A DNA stretch of 64,000 nucleotides from Candidatus Pantoea formicae (GCF_011752625.1 NZ_VWXD01000014.1:39955-103954), one strand, 5' to 3'; shown: positions 34,286 to 43,690, counted from the first letter of the stretch. Numbers and translations: made by a program. Notes: generated from the sequence alone by a model not told the origin.

Positions 34286-34381
34286 TGGTTCTCCGTTAAG
34301 TAAGGCCAAACATTTTCACTTTAATGTCAAAATAAACTCATAGAGTTTTGGACAATCCTGAATTAACAACGGAGTAATTCC
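34286..34381 (+). promoter_or_regulatory. rpsL-rpsG intercistronic region (S7 autoregulation site)
   Basis: In E. coli, S7 binds the rpsL-rpsG spacer and represses its own translation. The 96-bp spacer here is similar in length and ends in GGAGTAATTCC before rpsG. I did not derive the RNA fold, so the role is by analogy. Confidence 0.5.
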
Positions 34382-34852
34382 ATGCCACGTCGTCGCGTCA
34401 TTGGTCAGCGTAAAATTCTGCCGGATCCTAAGTTCGGATCAGAACTGCTGGCTAAGTTTGTAAATATCCTGATGGTAGATGGTAAAAAATCTACTGCTGA
34501 ATCTATCGTCTATACCGCACTTGATACCCTGGCTCAACGTGCTGGTAAAGATGGTCTGGAAGCTTTCGAAGTTGCACTCGAAAACGTACGTCCGACTGTA
34601 GAAGTTAAGTCACGTCGCGTTGGTGGTTCAACCTACCAGGTTCCAGTTGAAGTCCGTCCGGTTCGTCGTAATGCTCTGGCAATGCGTTGGATCGTAGAAG
34701 CTGCTCGTAAACGCGGTGATAAATCTATGGCTCTCCGCCTGGCGAACGAACTTTCTGATGCTGCAGAGAACAAAGGTACTGCAGTTAAGAAACGTGAAGA
34801 CGTTCACCGTATGGCTGAAGCCAACAAGGCGTTCGCACACTACCGCTGGTAA
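34382..34852 (+). CDS. rpsG: 30S ribosomal protein S7
   Basis: S7 starts assembly of the 30S head by binding the 3' domain of 16S rRNA and is the autoregulator of the str operon. It has 156 residues with the conserved N-terminus PRRRVIGQRKILPDP and VKSRRVGGSTYQVPVEV in the RNA-binding part. The length is the short (156-residue) form. Confidence 0.99.
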   Translation: MPRRRVIGQRKILPDPKFGSELLAKFVNILMVDGKKSTAESIVYTALDTLAQRAGKDGLEAFEVALENVRPTVEVKSRRVGGSTYQVPVEVRPVRRNALAMRWIVEAARKRGDKSMALRLANELSDAAENKGTAVKKREDVHRMAEANKAFAHYRW

Positions 34853-34945
34853 CAGTTGCGTAGTTATTGTTAAACCAGCGGGCGCCCACAAGGCTAACCC
34901 GCTGGGGTCGACTAATTTTGAACGTCCGAAAAACCGAGGAATAAA

Positions 34946-37060
34946 ATGGCTCGTAAAACACCCATTGCTCGCTACCGTAACATCGGTATCAGTGCGCACA
35001 TCGACGCCGGTAAGACTACCACTACTGAACGCGTTCTGTTCTACACCGGTGTAAACCACAAAATCGGTGAAGTACATGACGGCGCAGCAACCATGGACTG
35101 GATGGAGCAGGAACAGGAACGTGGTATTACCATCACTTCCGCTGCGACCACCTGTTACTGGTCTGGTATGGCTAAGCAGTTCGAACCACACCACGTAAAC
35201 ATCATCGACACCCCAGGACACGTTGACTTCACCATCGAAGTAGAACGTTCTATGCGTGTTCTTGATGGCGCGGTAATGGTTTACTGTGCAGTTGGTGGCG
35301 TTCAGCCACAGTCTGAGACCGTATGGCGTCAGGCTAACAAATATAAAGTTCCACGCATCGCGTTCGTTAACAAAATGGACCGCATGGGTGCTAACTTCCT
35401 GAAAGTTGTTAACCAGATGGAAGTTCGTCTGGGCGCAACTCCAGTTCCTCTGCAGCTGGCTATCGGCGCAGAAGAGAAATTCACCGGTGTTGTTGACCTG
35501 GTGAAAATGAAAGCAATCAACTGGAACGACGAAGACCAAGGTGTAACCTTCGTCTACGAAGATATCCCAGCTGATATGCAGGAACTGGCTGAAGAATGGC
35601 GTGCGAAGCTGGTTGAAGCCGCTGCTGAAGGCTCTGACGAGCTGATGGAGAAATTCTTCGGTGGTGAAGAACTGACTGAAGAAGAGATCAAAACATCTCT
35701 GCGTAAGCGTGTTCTGAACAACGAAATCATCCTGGTAACCTGTGGTTCTGCATTTAAGAACAAAGGTGTTCAGGCGATGCTGGATGCAGTTGTTGAATAT
35801 CTGCCAGCACCGACTGACGTTACCGCGATCAACGGTATGCTGGACGACGGTAAAGACACGCCGGCTGTTCGTCACTCTGACGACAACGAGCCGTTTGCTG
35901 CACTGGCGTTCAAAATCGCTACTGACCCGTTTGTGGGTAACTTGACCTTCTTCCGCGTTTACTCTGGTGTTGTTAACACTGGTGACACCGTGTTCAACCC
36001 GGTTAAGTCAAACCGTGAGCGTCTGGGCCGTATCGTTCAGATGCACGCTAACAAACGTGAAGAGATCAAAGAAGTTCGTGCGGGTGATATCGCAGCTGCG
36101 ATCGGCCTGAAAGATGTGACCACTGGTGACACCCTGTGTGACCCAGATAACGTCATCATCCTTGAGCGCATGGAATTCCCAGAGCCAGTAATCTCTATCG
36201 CCGTTGAGCCGAAAACCAAAGCTGACCAAGAAAAAATGGGTCTGGCTCTGGGGCGTCTGGCAAAAGAGGATCCATCTTTCCGCGTATGGACTGATGAAGA
36301 ATCTAACCAGACCATCATCGCGGGTATGGGTGAGCTGCACCTCGACATCATCGTTGACCGTATGAAGCGTGAGTTCAACGTTGAAGCGAACGTCGGTAAA
36401 CCACAGGTTGCTTATCGCGAAGCGATTCGCGCTAAAATCACCGATGTTGAAGGTAAACACGCCAAGCAGTCTGGTGGTCGTGGTCAGTACGGTCATGTTG
36501 TTATCGACATGTACCCACTGGAGCCGGGTTCTAACCCTAAAGGTTACGAATTCGTCAACGACATCAAAGGTGGTGTGATTCCAACTGAATACATCCCTGC
36601 GGTTGATAAAGGTATCCAGGAGCAGCTGAAATCTGGTCCACTGGCCGGTTATCCGGTAGTAGATCTGGGTGTTCGTCTGCACTTCGGTTCTTACCATGAC
36701 GTTGACTCCTCTGAGCTGGCGTTTAAACTGGCCGCTTCTTTGGCCTTCAAAGATGGCTTTAAGAAAGCGCAGCCCGTTCTGCTTGAGCCAATCATGAAGG
36801 TTGAAGTAGAGACTCCGGAAGAGAACACCGGTGACGTTATCGGTGACCTTAGCCGTCGTCGTGGTATGCTCAAAGGACAGGAATCTAACGCTACTGGCGT
36901 TCAGATCCATGCTGAAGTTCCACTGTCTGAAATGTTCGGATATGCAACTCAGCTGCGTTCTCTGACTAAAGGCCGTGCTTCTTACTCCATGGAGTTCCTG
37001 AAGTACGATGATGCGCCGAACAACGTCGCTCAGGCCGTTATTGAAGCTCGTAGCAAATAA
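34946..37060 (+). CDS. fusA: Elongation factor G
   Basis: EF-G is the GTPase that drives mRNA-tRNA translocation and, with RRF, ribosome recycling. The 704 residues show the GTPase motifs AHIDAGKTTTTE (P-loop), DTPGHVDFTIEVERS and NKMDRMG, then domains II-V with the tip-loop region (GGVIPTEYIPAVDKG). It is preceded by CCGAGGAAT. Confidence 0.99.
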   Translation: MARKTPIARYRNIGISAHIDAGKTTTTERVLFYTGVNHKIGEVHDGAATMDWMEQEQERGITITSAATTCYWSGMAKQFEPHHVNIIDTPGHVDFTIEVERSMRVLDGAVMVYCAVGGVQPQSETVWRQANKYKVPRIAFVNKMDRMGANFLKVVNQMEVRLGATPVPLQLAIGAEEKFTGVVDLVKMKAINWNDEDQGVTFVYEDIPADMQELAEEWRAKLVEAAAEGSDELMEKFFGGEELTEEEIKTSLRKRVLNNEIILVTCGSAFKNKGVQAMLDAVVEYLPAPTDVTAINGMLDDGKDTPAVRHSDDNEPFAALAFKIATDPFVGNLTFFRVYSGVVNTGDTVFNPVKSNRERLGRIVQMHANKREEIKEVRAGDIAAAIGLKDVTTGDTLCDPDNVIILERMEFPEPVISIAVEPKTKADQEKMGLALGRLAKEDPSFRVWTDEESNQTIIAGMGELHLDIIVDRMKREFNVEANVGKPQVAYREAIRAKITDVEGKHAKQSGGRGQYGHVVIDMYPLEPGSNPKGYEFVNDIKGGVIPTEYIPAVDKGIQEQLKSGPLAGYPVVDLGVRLHFGSYHDVDSSELAFKLAASLAFKDGFKKAQPVLLEPIMKVEVETPEENTGDVIGDLSRRRGMLKGQESNATGVQIHAEVPLSEMFGYATQLRSLTKGRASYSMEFLKYDDAPNNVAQAVIEARSK

Positions 37061-37129
37061 GCTACGGTTTAAAAATTGTGAACTGATGCCTTCATCAATG
37101 ATGAAGGCATAACGTAAGGAATTATCGCC

Positions 37130-38314
37130 ATGGCGAAAGAGCAATTTCAGCGTAACAAACTGCACGTAAACGTCGGCACCATCGGTCACGTTGACCATGG
37201 TAAAACCACTCTGACTGCAGCAATCACCACCGTTCTGGCTAAAACCTACGGCGGCTCTGCTAAAGCGTTCGATCAGATCGATAACGCGCCAGAAGAGAAA
37301 GCTCGTGGTATCACCATCAACACTTCACACGTTGAATATGAAACCCCGACCCGTCACTACGCACACGTTGACTGCCCAGGCCACGCCGACTATGTGAAAA
37401 ACATGATCACCGGTGCTGCGCAGATGGACGGCGCGATCCTGGTTGTTGCTGCGACTGATGGCCCAATGCCACAGACCCGTGAGCACATCCTGCTGGGTCG
37501 TCAGGTTGGCGTTCCTTACATCATCGTGTTCCTGAACAAGTGCGACATGGTTGATGACGAAGAGCTGCTGGAACTGGTAGAGATGGAAGTTCGTGATCTG
37601 CTGTCAGCATACGACTTCCCAGGCGACGATACTCCAATCGTACGCGGTTCTGCTCTGCAGGCACTGAACGGTGTTGCTGAGTGGGAAGAGAAGATCATTG
37701 AGCTGGCTGGTCACCTGGATAACTACATCCCAGAGCCAGTACGTGCAATCGACCTGCCGTTCCTGCTGCCAATCGAAGACGTATTCTCAATCTCAGGCCG
37801 TGGTACTGTTGTAACCGGTCGTGTTGAGCGCGGTATCGTTAAAGTGGGCGACGAAGTAGAAATCGTTGGTATCAAGGCGACTGTTAAGTCTACCTGTACT
37901 GGCGTTGAAATGTTCCGTAAGCTGCTGGACCAGGGTCAGGCGGGTGAAAACTGTGGTGTTCTGCTGCGCGGTATCAAGCGTGAAGACATCCAGCGTGGTC
38001 AGGTACTGGCTAAGCCAGGCACCATCAAGCCACACACCAAGTTCGTATCAGAAGTATACGTACTGTCTAAAGACGAAGGCGGCCGTCATACTCCGTTCTT
38101 CAAAGGCTACCGTCCACAGTTCTACTTCCGTACCACTGACGTGACCGGTAACGTTGAACTGCCAGAAGGCGTTGAGATGGTAATGCCAGGCGACAACGTG
38201 AAAATGACCGTTGAGCTGATCCACCCAATCGCGATGGACCAGGGTCTGCGTTTCGCAATCCGTGAAGGCGGCCGTACTGTTGGTGCGGGCGTTGTTGCTG
38301 AAGTTCTGGCTTAA
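37130..38314 (+). CDS. tufA: Elongation factor Tu
   Basis: EF-Tu carries aminoacyl-tRNA to the ribosome. The 394 residues have the motifs GHVDHGKTTLT, DCPGHADYVKNMITGAAQMDG, and NKCDMVDDEELLELV, with the usual C-terminus VGAGVVAEVLA. It is the last gene of the str operon and is followed by a strong terminator. Enterobacteria normally carry a second tuf copy elsewhere. Confidence 0.99.
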   Translation: MAKEQFQRNKLHVNVGTIGHVDHGKTTLTAAITTVLAKTYGGSAKAFDQIDNAPEEKARGITINTSHVEYETPTRHYAHVDCPGHADYVKNMITGAAQMDGAILVVAATDGPMPQTREHILLGRQVGVPYIIVFLNKCDMVDDEELLELVEMEVRDLLSAYDFPGDDTPIVRGSALQALNGVAEWEEKIIELAGHLDNYIPEPVRAIDLPFLLPIEDVFSISGRGTVVTGRVERGIVKVGDEVEIVGIKATVKSTCTGVEMFRKLLDQGQAGENCGVLLRGIKREDIQRGQVLAKPGTIKPHTKFVSEVYVLSKDEGGRHTPFFKGYRPQFYFRTTDVTGNVELPEGVEMVMPGDNVKMTVELIHPIAMDQGLRFAIREGGRTVGAGVVAEVLA

Positions 38315-38360
38315 TCGCGGAATGTCGGTGGCTGCCTAGGTAGCCGCCGCAGCACGAAAG

Positions 38361-38387
38361 AAGAGCACTTCGGTGCTCTTTTTTTTT
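38361..38387 (+). terminator. str operon terminator
   Basis: AAGAGCAC pairs with GTGCTCTT around a UUCG tetraloop, followed by a run of nine T. It is a very strong rho-independent terminator. Confidence 0.95.
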
Positions 38388-38434
38388 GTCTGAAATTCGC
38401 CATTCAAGCCAATCCCACACAAAAGCTACGTTTG

Positions 38435-38456
38435 AAATAAAAACCATTCTCATTTA
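38435..38456 (+). promoter_or_regulatory. Fur-like site before bfd
   Basis: Read on the reverse strand, the AT-rich stretch ATGAGAATGGTTTTTAT partly matches the Fur box (GATAATGATAATCATTATC). It lies about 36-57 bp before bfd. bfd is known to be induced by iron limitation, which makes a Fur site plausible, but the match is imperfect. Confidence 0.5.
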
Positions 38457-38491
38457 CACTTTGATCAGAATTTGTACTGGAGTCGCAGTAA

Positions 38492-38686
38492 ATGTACGTC
38501 TGTCTGTGTAATGCCGTGAGTGACAAAACCCTCCGTGAAGTAGTGCGTCGCTATCAGCCCAAATCCATTCAGCATTTACGTCAACTGGTTCCTATCGGAA
38601 AACAGTGCGGTAAGTGTATTCGTGTTGCACGCGAGATTATGGATGATGAGTTGCAGAAGGTGCCTTTATACAAAGAGATTGCTTAA
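38492..38686 (+). CDS. bfd: Bacterioferritin-associated ferredoxin Bfd
   Basis: This [2Fe-2S] protein donates electrons to bacterioferritin heme to release stored iron. The 64 residues show all four cluster cysteines, Cys4 and Cys6 (MYVCLCNAVS) and Cys39 and Cys42 (GKQCGKCIR). It lies just upstream of its partner bfr; the two are separated by 104 bp, so each may have its own promoter. Confidence 0.97.
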   Translation: MYVCLCNAVSDKTLREVVRRYQPKSIQHLRQLVPIGKQCGKCIRVAREIMDDELQKVPLYKEIA

Positions 38687-38790
38687 GCCATCTCGATATC
38701 TGCTGGCAATAACCACAAAAACTGTCCTGTTTTTTTGACTTCTTTTTATCCGCATCTACGATCTATTTACCTGGAAGCGGAGGAAGCAAA

Positions 38791-39273
38791 ATGAAGGGCG
38801 ACAGTAAAATCATAACTCATCTCAATAAACTGCTGGGGAATGAACTGGTTGCGATCAATCAGTACTTTCTTCATGCACGTATGTTCAAAAACTGGGGGCT
38901 TATTCGCCTCAACGATGTCGAGTATCACGAATCCATTGATGAAATGAAGCATGCGGACAAATACATCGAACGCATTCTTTTTCTGGAAGGGATTCCAAAT
39001 TTGCAGGATCTGGGCCGGTTGCGTATTGGTGAAGATGTGCCAGAAATGCTGCAATCCGATCTGACGCTGGAGTTGGAAGGGGCGAAGGATTTACGTGAAG
39101 CGATTGCTTATGCCGACAAGGTGCATGACTACGTGAGCCGCGACATGATGATTGAGATTCTGGGCGAGGAAGAGCATCACATTGACTGGCTGGAAACAGA
39201 ACTCGACCTGATTCAAAAACTCGGTTTGCAGAATTACCTGCAGGCGCAATTAAAAGAAGAGAGCACAGACTAA
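38791..39273 (+). CDS. bfr: Bacterioferritin
   Basis: This heme-containing ferritin cage of 24 subunits stores iron. It has 160 residues. The ferroxidase ligands are in place: Glu18 and Tyr25 (GNELVAINQYF), Glu51 and His54 (IDEMKHADKY, with the heme-ligand Met52), Glu94, and Glu127/His130 in EEEHHIDWLE. It is preceded by GGAGGAAGC. Confidence 0.98.
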   Translation: MKGDSKIITHLNKLLGNELVAINQYFLHARMFKNWGLIRLNDVEYHESIDEMKHADKYIERILFLEGIPNLQDLGRLRIGEDVPEMLQSDLTLELEGAKDLREAIAYADKVHDYVSRDMMIEILGEEEHHIDWLETELDLIQKLGLQNYLQAQLKEESTD

Positions 39274-39300
39274 AACTCCTTCGTTGTAGCAATGTCACAG

Positions 39301-39339
39301 AGCCTGTAGAGGGTAATATTGAGCCCCATACAGGCTTTT
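39301..39339 (+). terminator. Probable bfr terminator
   Basis: AGCCTGTA pairs with TACAGGCT over a 20-base loop, followed by TTT, 27 bp after bfr. The large loop makes it a weaker candidate. Confidence 0.5.
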
Positions 39340-39383
39340 CCGCATTTAGTCCGCAATTGATGTGGTTAAAAACGCATCACGGG

Positions 39384-39411
39384 TTGCTTCCTGAACTGAT
39401 TTGCGTATAAT
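39384..39411 (+). promoter_or_regulatory. S10 operon promoter
   Basis: TTGCTT (39384-39389) and a perfect TATAAT (39406-39411) are separated by 16 bp. GCGCGGG follows as a GC-rich discriminator typical of stringently controlled ribosomal promoters. Start is expected near 39418. Confidence 0.85.
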
Positions 39412-39417
39412 GCGCGG

Positions 39418-39596
39418 GCCTGCCGATATTGGTATGGCGCGATTCGAGCAGAATCGCAGGTGATAGCAAGCTATGTATCACCTGACAATACTCCCGATTG
39501 GGGAGTTATATGCTGAACGATTACACTCCTCCATCAATCGTAATGGATGTGGGTAGTAATTCTTTTCGTTTATAAAATGTTTGGAGCCTTGGTCTC
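39418..39596 (+). ncRNA. S10 leader, L4-responsive attenuator
   Basis: About 180 nt of leader lie before rpsJ. Several stems are visible: GATTC/GAATC (39441-39455), AGGTGATA/TATCACCT (39458-39483), CTCCC/GGGAG (39491-39505) and a long one pairing 39520-39534 with 39543-39560 just before a T-rich run. In E. coli, L4 binds this leader and represses transcription and translation of the operon. Confidence 0.75.
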
Positions 39597-39908
39597 ATGT
39601 CGAACCAAAGAATCCGTATCCGTCTTAAAGCGTTTGATCATCGCCTGATCGATCAATCAACCGCGGAAATCGTTGAGACTGCCAAGCGCACTGGTGCGCA
39701 GGTACGTGGTCCGATCCCGCTGCCAACTCGCAAAGAGCGTTTTACCGTTCTGATCTCTCCGCACGTCAACAAAGACGCGCGTGATCAGTACGAAATCCGC
39801 ACTCACAAGCGTCTGGTAGACATCGTTGAGCCAACTGAAAAAACCGTTGATGCACTGATGCGTCTGGACCTGGCTGCCGGTGTTGACGTGCAGATCAGCC
39901 TGGGTTAA
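39597..39908 (+). CDS. rpsJ: 30S ribosomal protein S10 (NusE)
   Basis: S10 is a 30S head protein that also acts as NusE in transcription antitermination with NusB at boxA. It has 103 residues, MSNQRIRIRLKAFDHRLID onward, and is nearly identical to E. coli. It is first of the eleven-gene S10 operon. Confidence 0.99.
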   Translation: MSNQRIRIRLKAFDHRLIDQSTAEIVETAKRTGAQVRGPIPLPTRKERFTVLISPHVNKDARDQYEIRTHKRLVDIVEPTEKTVDALMRLDLAAGVDVQISLG

Positions 39909-39940
39909 TCAGGTCATCGAGCGATTGAGAGGTTGATACA

Positions 39941-40567
39941 ATGATTGGTTTAGTCGGTAAAAAAGTGGGCATGACTCGTATCTTCACTGAAGATGGCGTT
40001 TCAATCCCAGTAACCGTAATCGAAGTTGAAGCAAACCGCGTTACTCAGGTCAAAGGCCTGGAAAACGATGGTTACCAAGCTATCCAGGTGACCACCGGTG
40101 CTAAAAAAGCAAACCGTGTGAGCAAGCCGGAAGCAGGTCATTTTGCTAAAGCTGGCGTTGAAGCTGGCCGTGGTCTGTGGGAATTCCGCACCGAAGGTGA
40201 AGAGTACTCAGTAGGCCAGAGCATCAGTGTTGAAATTTTCGCTGAAGTTAAAAAAGTAGACGTTACCGGTACCTCTAAAGGTAAAGGTTTCGCAGGTACC
40301 GTTAAGCGCTGGAACTTCCGTACCCAGGACGCTACACACGGTAACTCCTTGTCTCACCGCGTTCCGGGTTCTATCGGTCAGAACCAGACTCCGGGCAAAG
40401 TGTTCAAAGGCAAGAAAATGGCTGGTCAACTGGGTAATGAGCGCGTAACCGTTCAGAGCCTGGAAGTGGTACGTGTTGACGCTGAGCGCAACCTGCTGCT
40501 GGTCAAAGGTGCTGTTCCGGGTGCAACCGGCAGCGACCTGATTGTTAAACCAGCTGTGAAGGCGTAA
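39941..40567 (+). CDS. rplC: 50S ribosomal protein L3
   Basis: L3 is an early-assembly 50S protein near the peptidyl transferase centre. The 208 residues include the long loop with WNFRTQDATHGNSLSHRVPGS that reaches the active site (with the methylated Gln region SIGQNQTPG). GAGAGG precedes the start. Confidence 0.99.
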   Translation: MIGLVGKKVGMTRIFTEDGVSIPVTVIEVEANRVTQVKGLENDGYQAIQVTTGAKKANRVSKPEAGHFAKAGVEAGRGLWEFRTEGEEYSVGQSISVEIFAEVKKVDVTGTSKGKGFAGTVKRWNFRTQDATHGNSLSHRVPGSIGQNQTPGKVFKGKKMAGQLGNERVTVQSLEVVRVDAERNLLLVKGAVPGATGSDLIVKPAVKA

Positions 40568-40577
40568 GGGGATAGCA

Positions 40578-41183
40578 ATGGAATTAGTACTGAAAGACGC
40601 GCAGAGCGCGCTGACTGTTTCCGAAACTACCTTCGGTCGTGACTTCAACGAAGCGCTGGTTCACCAGGTTGTTGTTGCTTATGCTGCTGGTGCTCGTCAG
40701 GGTACTCGTGCGCAGAAGACTCGTGCTGAAGTAACTGGTTCAGGCAAAAAGCCTTGGCGTCAGAAAGGTACCGGCCGTGCGCGTTCAGGTTCTGTTAAGA
40801 GCCCGATCTGGCGTTCAGGTGGCGTGACCTTCGCTGCGCGTCCACAGGACCACAGTCAAAAAGTTAATAAGAAGATGTACCGCGGCGCGCTGAAAAGCAT
40901 CCTGTCCGAACTGGTACGTCAGGACCGTCTGATCGTTGTCGAGACGTTCTCTGTAGAAGCGCCTAAAACTAAGCTGCTGGCACAGAAACTGAAAGACATG
41001 GCGCTGGAAGACGTGCTGATCATCACCGGCGAACTGGATGAGAATCTGTTCCTGGCTGCGCGTAACCTGTACAAGGTTGACGTGCGTGATGCAGCAGGTA
41101 TCGACCCAGTTAGCCTGATCGCCTTCGACAAAGTCGTTATGACTGCGGAAGCAGTTAAGCAAGTTGAGGAGATGCTGGCATGA
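40578..41183 (+). CDS. rplD: 50S ribosomal protein L4
   Basis: L4 lines the exit tunnel and is the autogenous repressor of the S10 operon. The 201 residues contain the extended tunnel loop (GSGKKPWRQKGTGRARSGSVKSP). The stop overlaps the rplW start (ATGA). Confidence 0.99.
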   Translation: MELVLKDAQSALTVSETTFGRDFNEALVHQVVVAYAAGARQGTRAQKTRAEVTGSGKKPWRQKGTGRARSGSVKSPIWRSGGVTFAARPQDHSQKVNKKMYRGALKSILSELVRQDRLIVVETFSVEAPKTKLLAQKLKDMALEDVLIITGELDENLFLAARNLYKVDVRDAAGIDPVSLIAFDKVVMTAEAVKQVEEMLA

Positions 41184-41482
41184 TCCGTGAAGAACGTCTG
41201 CTGAAAGTAGTGCGTGCACCGCACGTATCTGAAAAAGCATCTACTGCGATGGAAAAAACCAATACCATCGTTCTCAAAGTTGCTAAAGACGCGACCAAAG
41301 CAGAGATCGTTGCTGCTGTTGAGAAGCTGTTCGAAGTTGAAGTTAAAGACGTAAACACCCTGGTTGTTAAGGGTAAAGTTAAGCGTCACGGACAGCGTAT
41401 CGGTCGTCGTAGCGACTGGAAAAAAGCTTACGTCACCCTGAAGGAAGGCCAGAATCTGGACTTCGTCGGCGGCGCTGAGTAA
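41180..41482 (+). CDS. rplW: 50S ribosomal protein L23
   Basis: L23 lies at the tunnel exit and is the docking site for trigger factor and SRP. The 100 residues contain the conserved KVKRHGQRIGRRSDWKKAYV segment. It is translationally coupled to rplD by a four-base overlap. Confidence 0.99.
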   Translation: MIREERLLKVVRAPHVSEKASTAMEKTNTIVLKVAKDATKAEIVAAVEKLFEVEVKDVNTLVVKGKVKRHGQRIGRRSDWKKAYVTLKEGQNLDFVGGAE

Positions 41483-41499
41483 GTCGGAGGAGAAAGACA

Positions 41500-42321
41500 A
41501 TGGCAGTTGTTAAATGTAAACCGACATCTCCGGGTCGTCGTCACGTAGTTAAAGTGGTGAACCCAGAGCTGCACAAGGGCAAACCTTTTGCTCCGCTGTT
41601 AGAAAAAAACAGCAAATCCGGTGGTCGTAACAACAATGGTCGTATCACTACCCGTCATATCGGTGGTGGTCACAAGCAGGCTTACCGTATTGTTGACTTC
41701 AAACGCAACAAAGATGGTATCCCAGCAGTTGTTGAGCGTCTTGAGTACGATCCGAACCGTTCTGCAAACATCGCACTGGTTCTGTACAAAGATGGCGAGC
41801 GCCGTTACATCCTGGCCCCTAAAGGCCTGAAAGCTGGTGATCAGGTTCAATCTGGCGTTGATGCTGCGATTAAAGCAGGTAACACCCTGCCAATGCGTAA
41901 CATCCCAGTCGGTTCTACCGTTCACAACGTAGAAATGAAACCAGGCAAAGGCGGTCAGATTGCTCGCTCAGCTGGTACTTACGTGCAGATCGTTGCGCGT
42001 GATGGTTCCTACGTAACCCTGCGTCTGCGTTCAGGCGAAATGCGTAAAGTCGAAATCGACTGCCGCGCAACCCTGGGCGAAGTCGGTAACGCTGAGCACA
42101 TGCTGCGCGTTCTGGGTAAAGCTGGTGCAACCCGTTGGCGTGGTGTTCGTCCTACCGTTCGCGGTACTGCGATGAACCCAGTCGATCACCCGCACGGTGG
42201 TGGTGAAGGTCGTAACTTTGGTAAGCACCCGGTAACTCCGTGGGGCGTTCAGACCAAAGGTAAGAAGACCCGTAGCAACAAGCGTACTGATAAATTTATC
42301 GTACGTCGCCGTAGCAAATAA
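41500..42321 (+). CDS. rplB: 50S ribosomal protein L2
   Basis: L2 supports subunit association and the peptidyl transferase centre. The 273 residues include the near-invariant AMNPVDHPHGGGEGRN with the essential His near residue 230. GGAGGAGAAAG lies before the ATG. Confidence 0.99.
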   Translation: MAVVKCKPTSPGRRHVVKVVNPELHKGKPFAPLLEKNSKSGGRNNNGRITTRHIGGGHKQAYRIVDFKRNKDGIPAVVERLEYDPNRSANIALVLYKDGERRYILAPKGLKAGDQVQSGVDAAIKAGNTLPMRNIPVGSTVHNVEMKPGKGGQIARSAGTYVQIVARDGSYVTLRLRSGEMRKVEIDCRATLGEVGNAEHMLRVLGKAGATRWRGVRPTVRGTAMNPVDHPHGGGEGRNFGKHPVTPWGVQTKGKKTRSNKRTDKFIVRRRSK

Positions 42322-42337
42322 TTTTAGAGGATAAGCC

Positions 42338-42616
42338 ATGCCACGTTCTCTCAAGAAAGGTCCTTTTATTGACCTGCACTTGCTGAAGAAGGTAGAGAAA
42401 GCGGTGGAAAGCGGTGACAAGAAGCCCCTGCGCACTTGGTCCCGTCGTTCAACGATCTTCCCTAACATGATCGGTTTGACCATCGCTGTCCATAATGGTC
42501 GTCAGCACGTTCCTGTCTTTGTTTCCGACGAAATGGTCGGCCACAAACTGGGTGAATTTGCACCGACACGTACTTATCGCGGCCATGCTGCAGATAAGAA
42601 AGCCAAGAAGAAATAA
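42338..42616 (+). CDS. rpsS: 30S ribosomal protein S19
   Basis: S19 is a 30S head protein that contacts S13 and bridges to the 50S subunit. It has 92 residues, beginning [19 protein letters not shown], with [24 protein letters not shown] in the core. It lies in the S10 operon, 16 bp after rplB. Confidence 0.99.
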
Positions 42617-42629
42617 GTAGGAGGAAGAG

Positions 42630-42962
42630 ATGGAAACTATTGCTCAACATCGCCATGCTCGTTCTTCTGCTCAGAAGGTCCGCCTTGTTGCTGACCTGAT
42701 TCGCGGTAAGAAAGTGTCGCAGGCTCTGGATATTCTGACCTACACCAACAAGAAAGCTGCTGTGTTGGTTAAGAAAGTCCTGGAATCTGCCATTGCGAAC
42801 GCCGAACACAACGATGGCGCTGATATCGACGATCTGAAAGTCGCGAAAATCTTCGTAGACGAAGGCCCAAGCATGAAGCGCATTATGCCGCGTGCGAAAG
42901 GTCGTGCAGATCGCATCCTGAAGCGCACCAGCCACATTACTGTGGTTGTGTCCGATCGCTGA
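42630..42962 (+). CDS. rplV: 50S ribosomal protein L22
   Basis: L22 lines the exit tunnel opposite L4; changes in its loop affect macrolide response. The 110 residues carry the tunnel hairpin (GPSMKRIMPRAKGRADRIL) in wild-type form. TAGGAGGAAG precedes the ATG. Confidence 0.99.
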   Translation: METIAQHRHARSSAQKVRLVADLIRGKKVSQALDILTYTNKKAAVLVKKVLESAIANAEHNDGADIDDLKVAKIFVDEGPSMKRIMPRAKGRADRILKRTSHITVVVSDR

Positions 42963-42979
42963 GACTCTGGAGACTAGCA

Positions 42980-43678
42980 ATGGGTCAGAAAGTACATCCT
43001 AATGGTATTCGCCTGGGTATTGTAAAACCATGGAACTCTACCTGGTTTGCGAACACCAAAGAATTCGCTGACAACCTGGACAGCGATTTTAAAGTACGTC
43101 AGTTCCTGACTAAGGAACTGGCTAAAGCGTCTGTATCTCGTATCGTTATCGAGCGTCCGGCTAAGAGCATCCGTGTGACCATTCACACCGCTCGCCCGGG
43201 TATCGTTATCGGTAAGAAAGGTGAAGACGTAGAAAAACTGCGCACGGTCGTCGCGAAAATCGCTGGCGTTCCTGCACAGATCAATATCGCCGAAGTCCGT
43301 AAGCCGGAACTGGACGCTAAATTGGTTGCTGATAGCATCACTTCACAGCTGGAGCGTCGTGTGATGTTCCGTCGTGCGATGAAGCGTGCTGTTCAGAACG
43401 CAATGCGTCTGGGCGCGAAGGGTATTAAAGTTGAAGTTAGCGGCCGTTTGGGCGGAGCCGAGATCGCACGTACCGAATGGTACCGTGAAGGTCGCGTGCC
43501 ACTGCACACTCTGCGTGCAGACATTGACTACAACACCTCTGAAGCGCACACCACTTATGGTGTAATCGGCGTTAAGGTATGGATCTTCAAAGGCGAGATC
43601 CTGGGTGGTATGGCTGCTGTTGAACAACCGGAACCGGCTGCTCAACCTAAAAAGCAGCAGCGTAAAGGCCGTAAGTAA
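42980..43678 (+). CDS. rpsC: 30S ribosomal protein S3
   Basis: S3 lies at the mRNA entry site and has helicase-associated activity with S4 and S5. It has 232 residues with the KH domain motif RPGIVIGKKGEDVEKLR and a basic C-terminus. It is in the S10 operon. Confidence 0.99.
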   Translation: MGQKVHPNGIRLGIVKPWNSTWFANTKEFADNLDSDFKVRQFLTKELAKASVSRIVIERPAKSIRVTIHTARPGIVIGKKGEDVEKLRTVVAKIAGVPAQINIAEVRKPELDAKLVADSITSQLERRVMFRRAMKRAVQNAMRLGAKGIKVEVSGRLGGAEIARTEWYREGRVPLHTLRADIDYNTSEAHTTYGVIGVKVWIFKGEILGGMAAVEQPEPAAQPKKQQRKGRK

Positions 43679-43690
43679 GGAGAGTCGCTG

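Noticed and set aside
34628..35875. 415-codon minus-strand open frame opposite rpsG/fusA
   Set aside because: Long antisense frames are expected opposite genes with very biased codon use; it has no ribosome site or family signature and lies over fusA.
36008..37198. 396-codon minus-strand open frame opposite fusA/tufA
   Set aside because: Same codon-bias shadow effect; protein is low in recognisable motifs.
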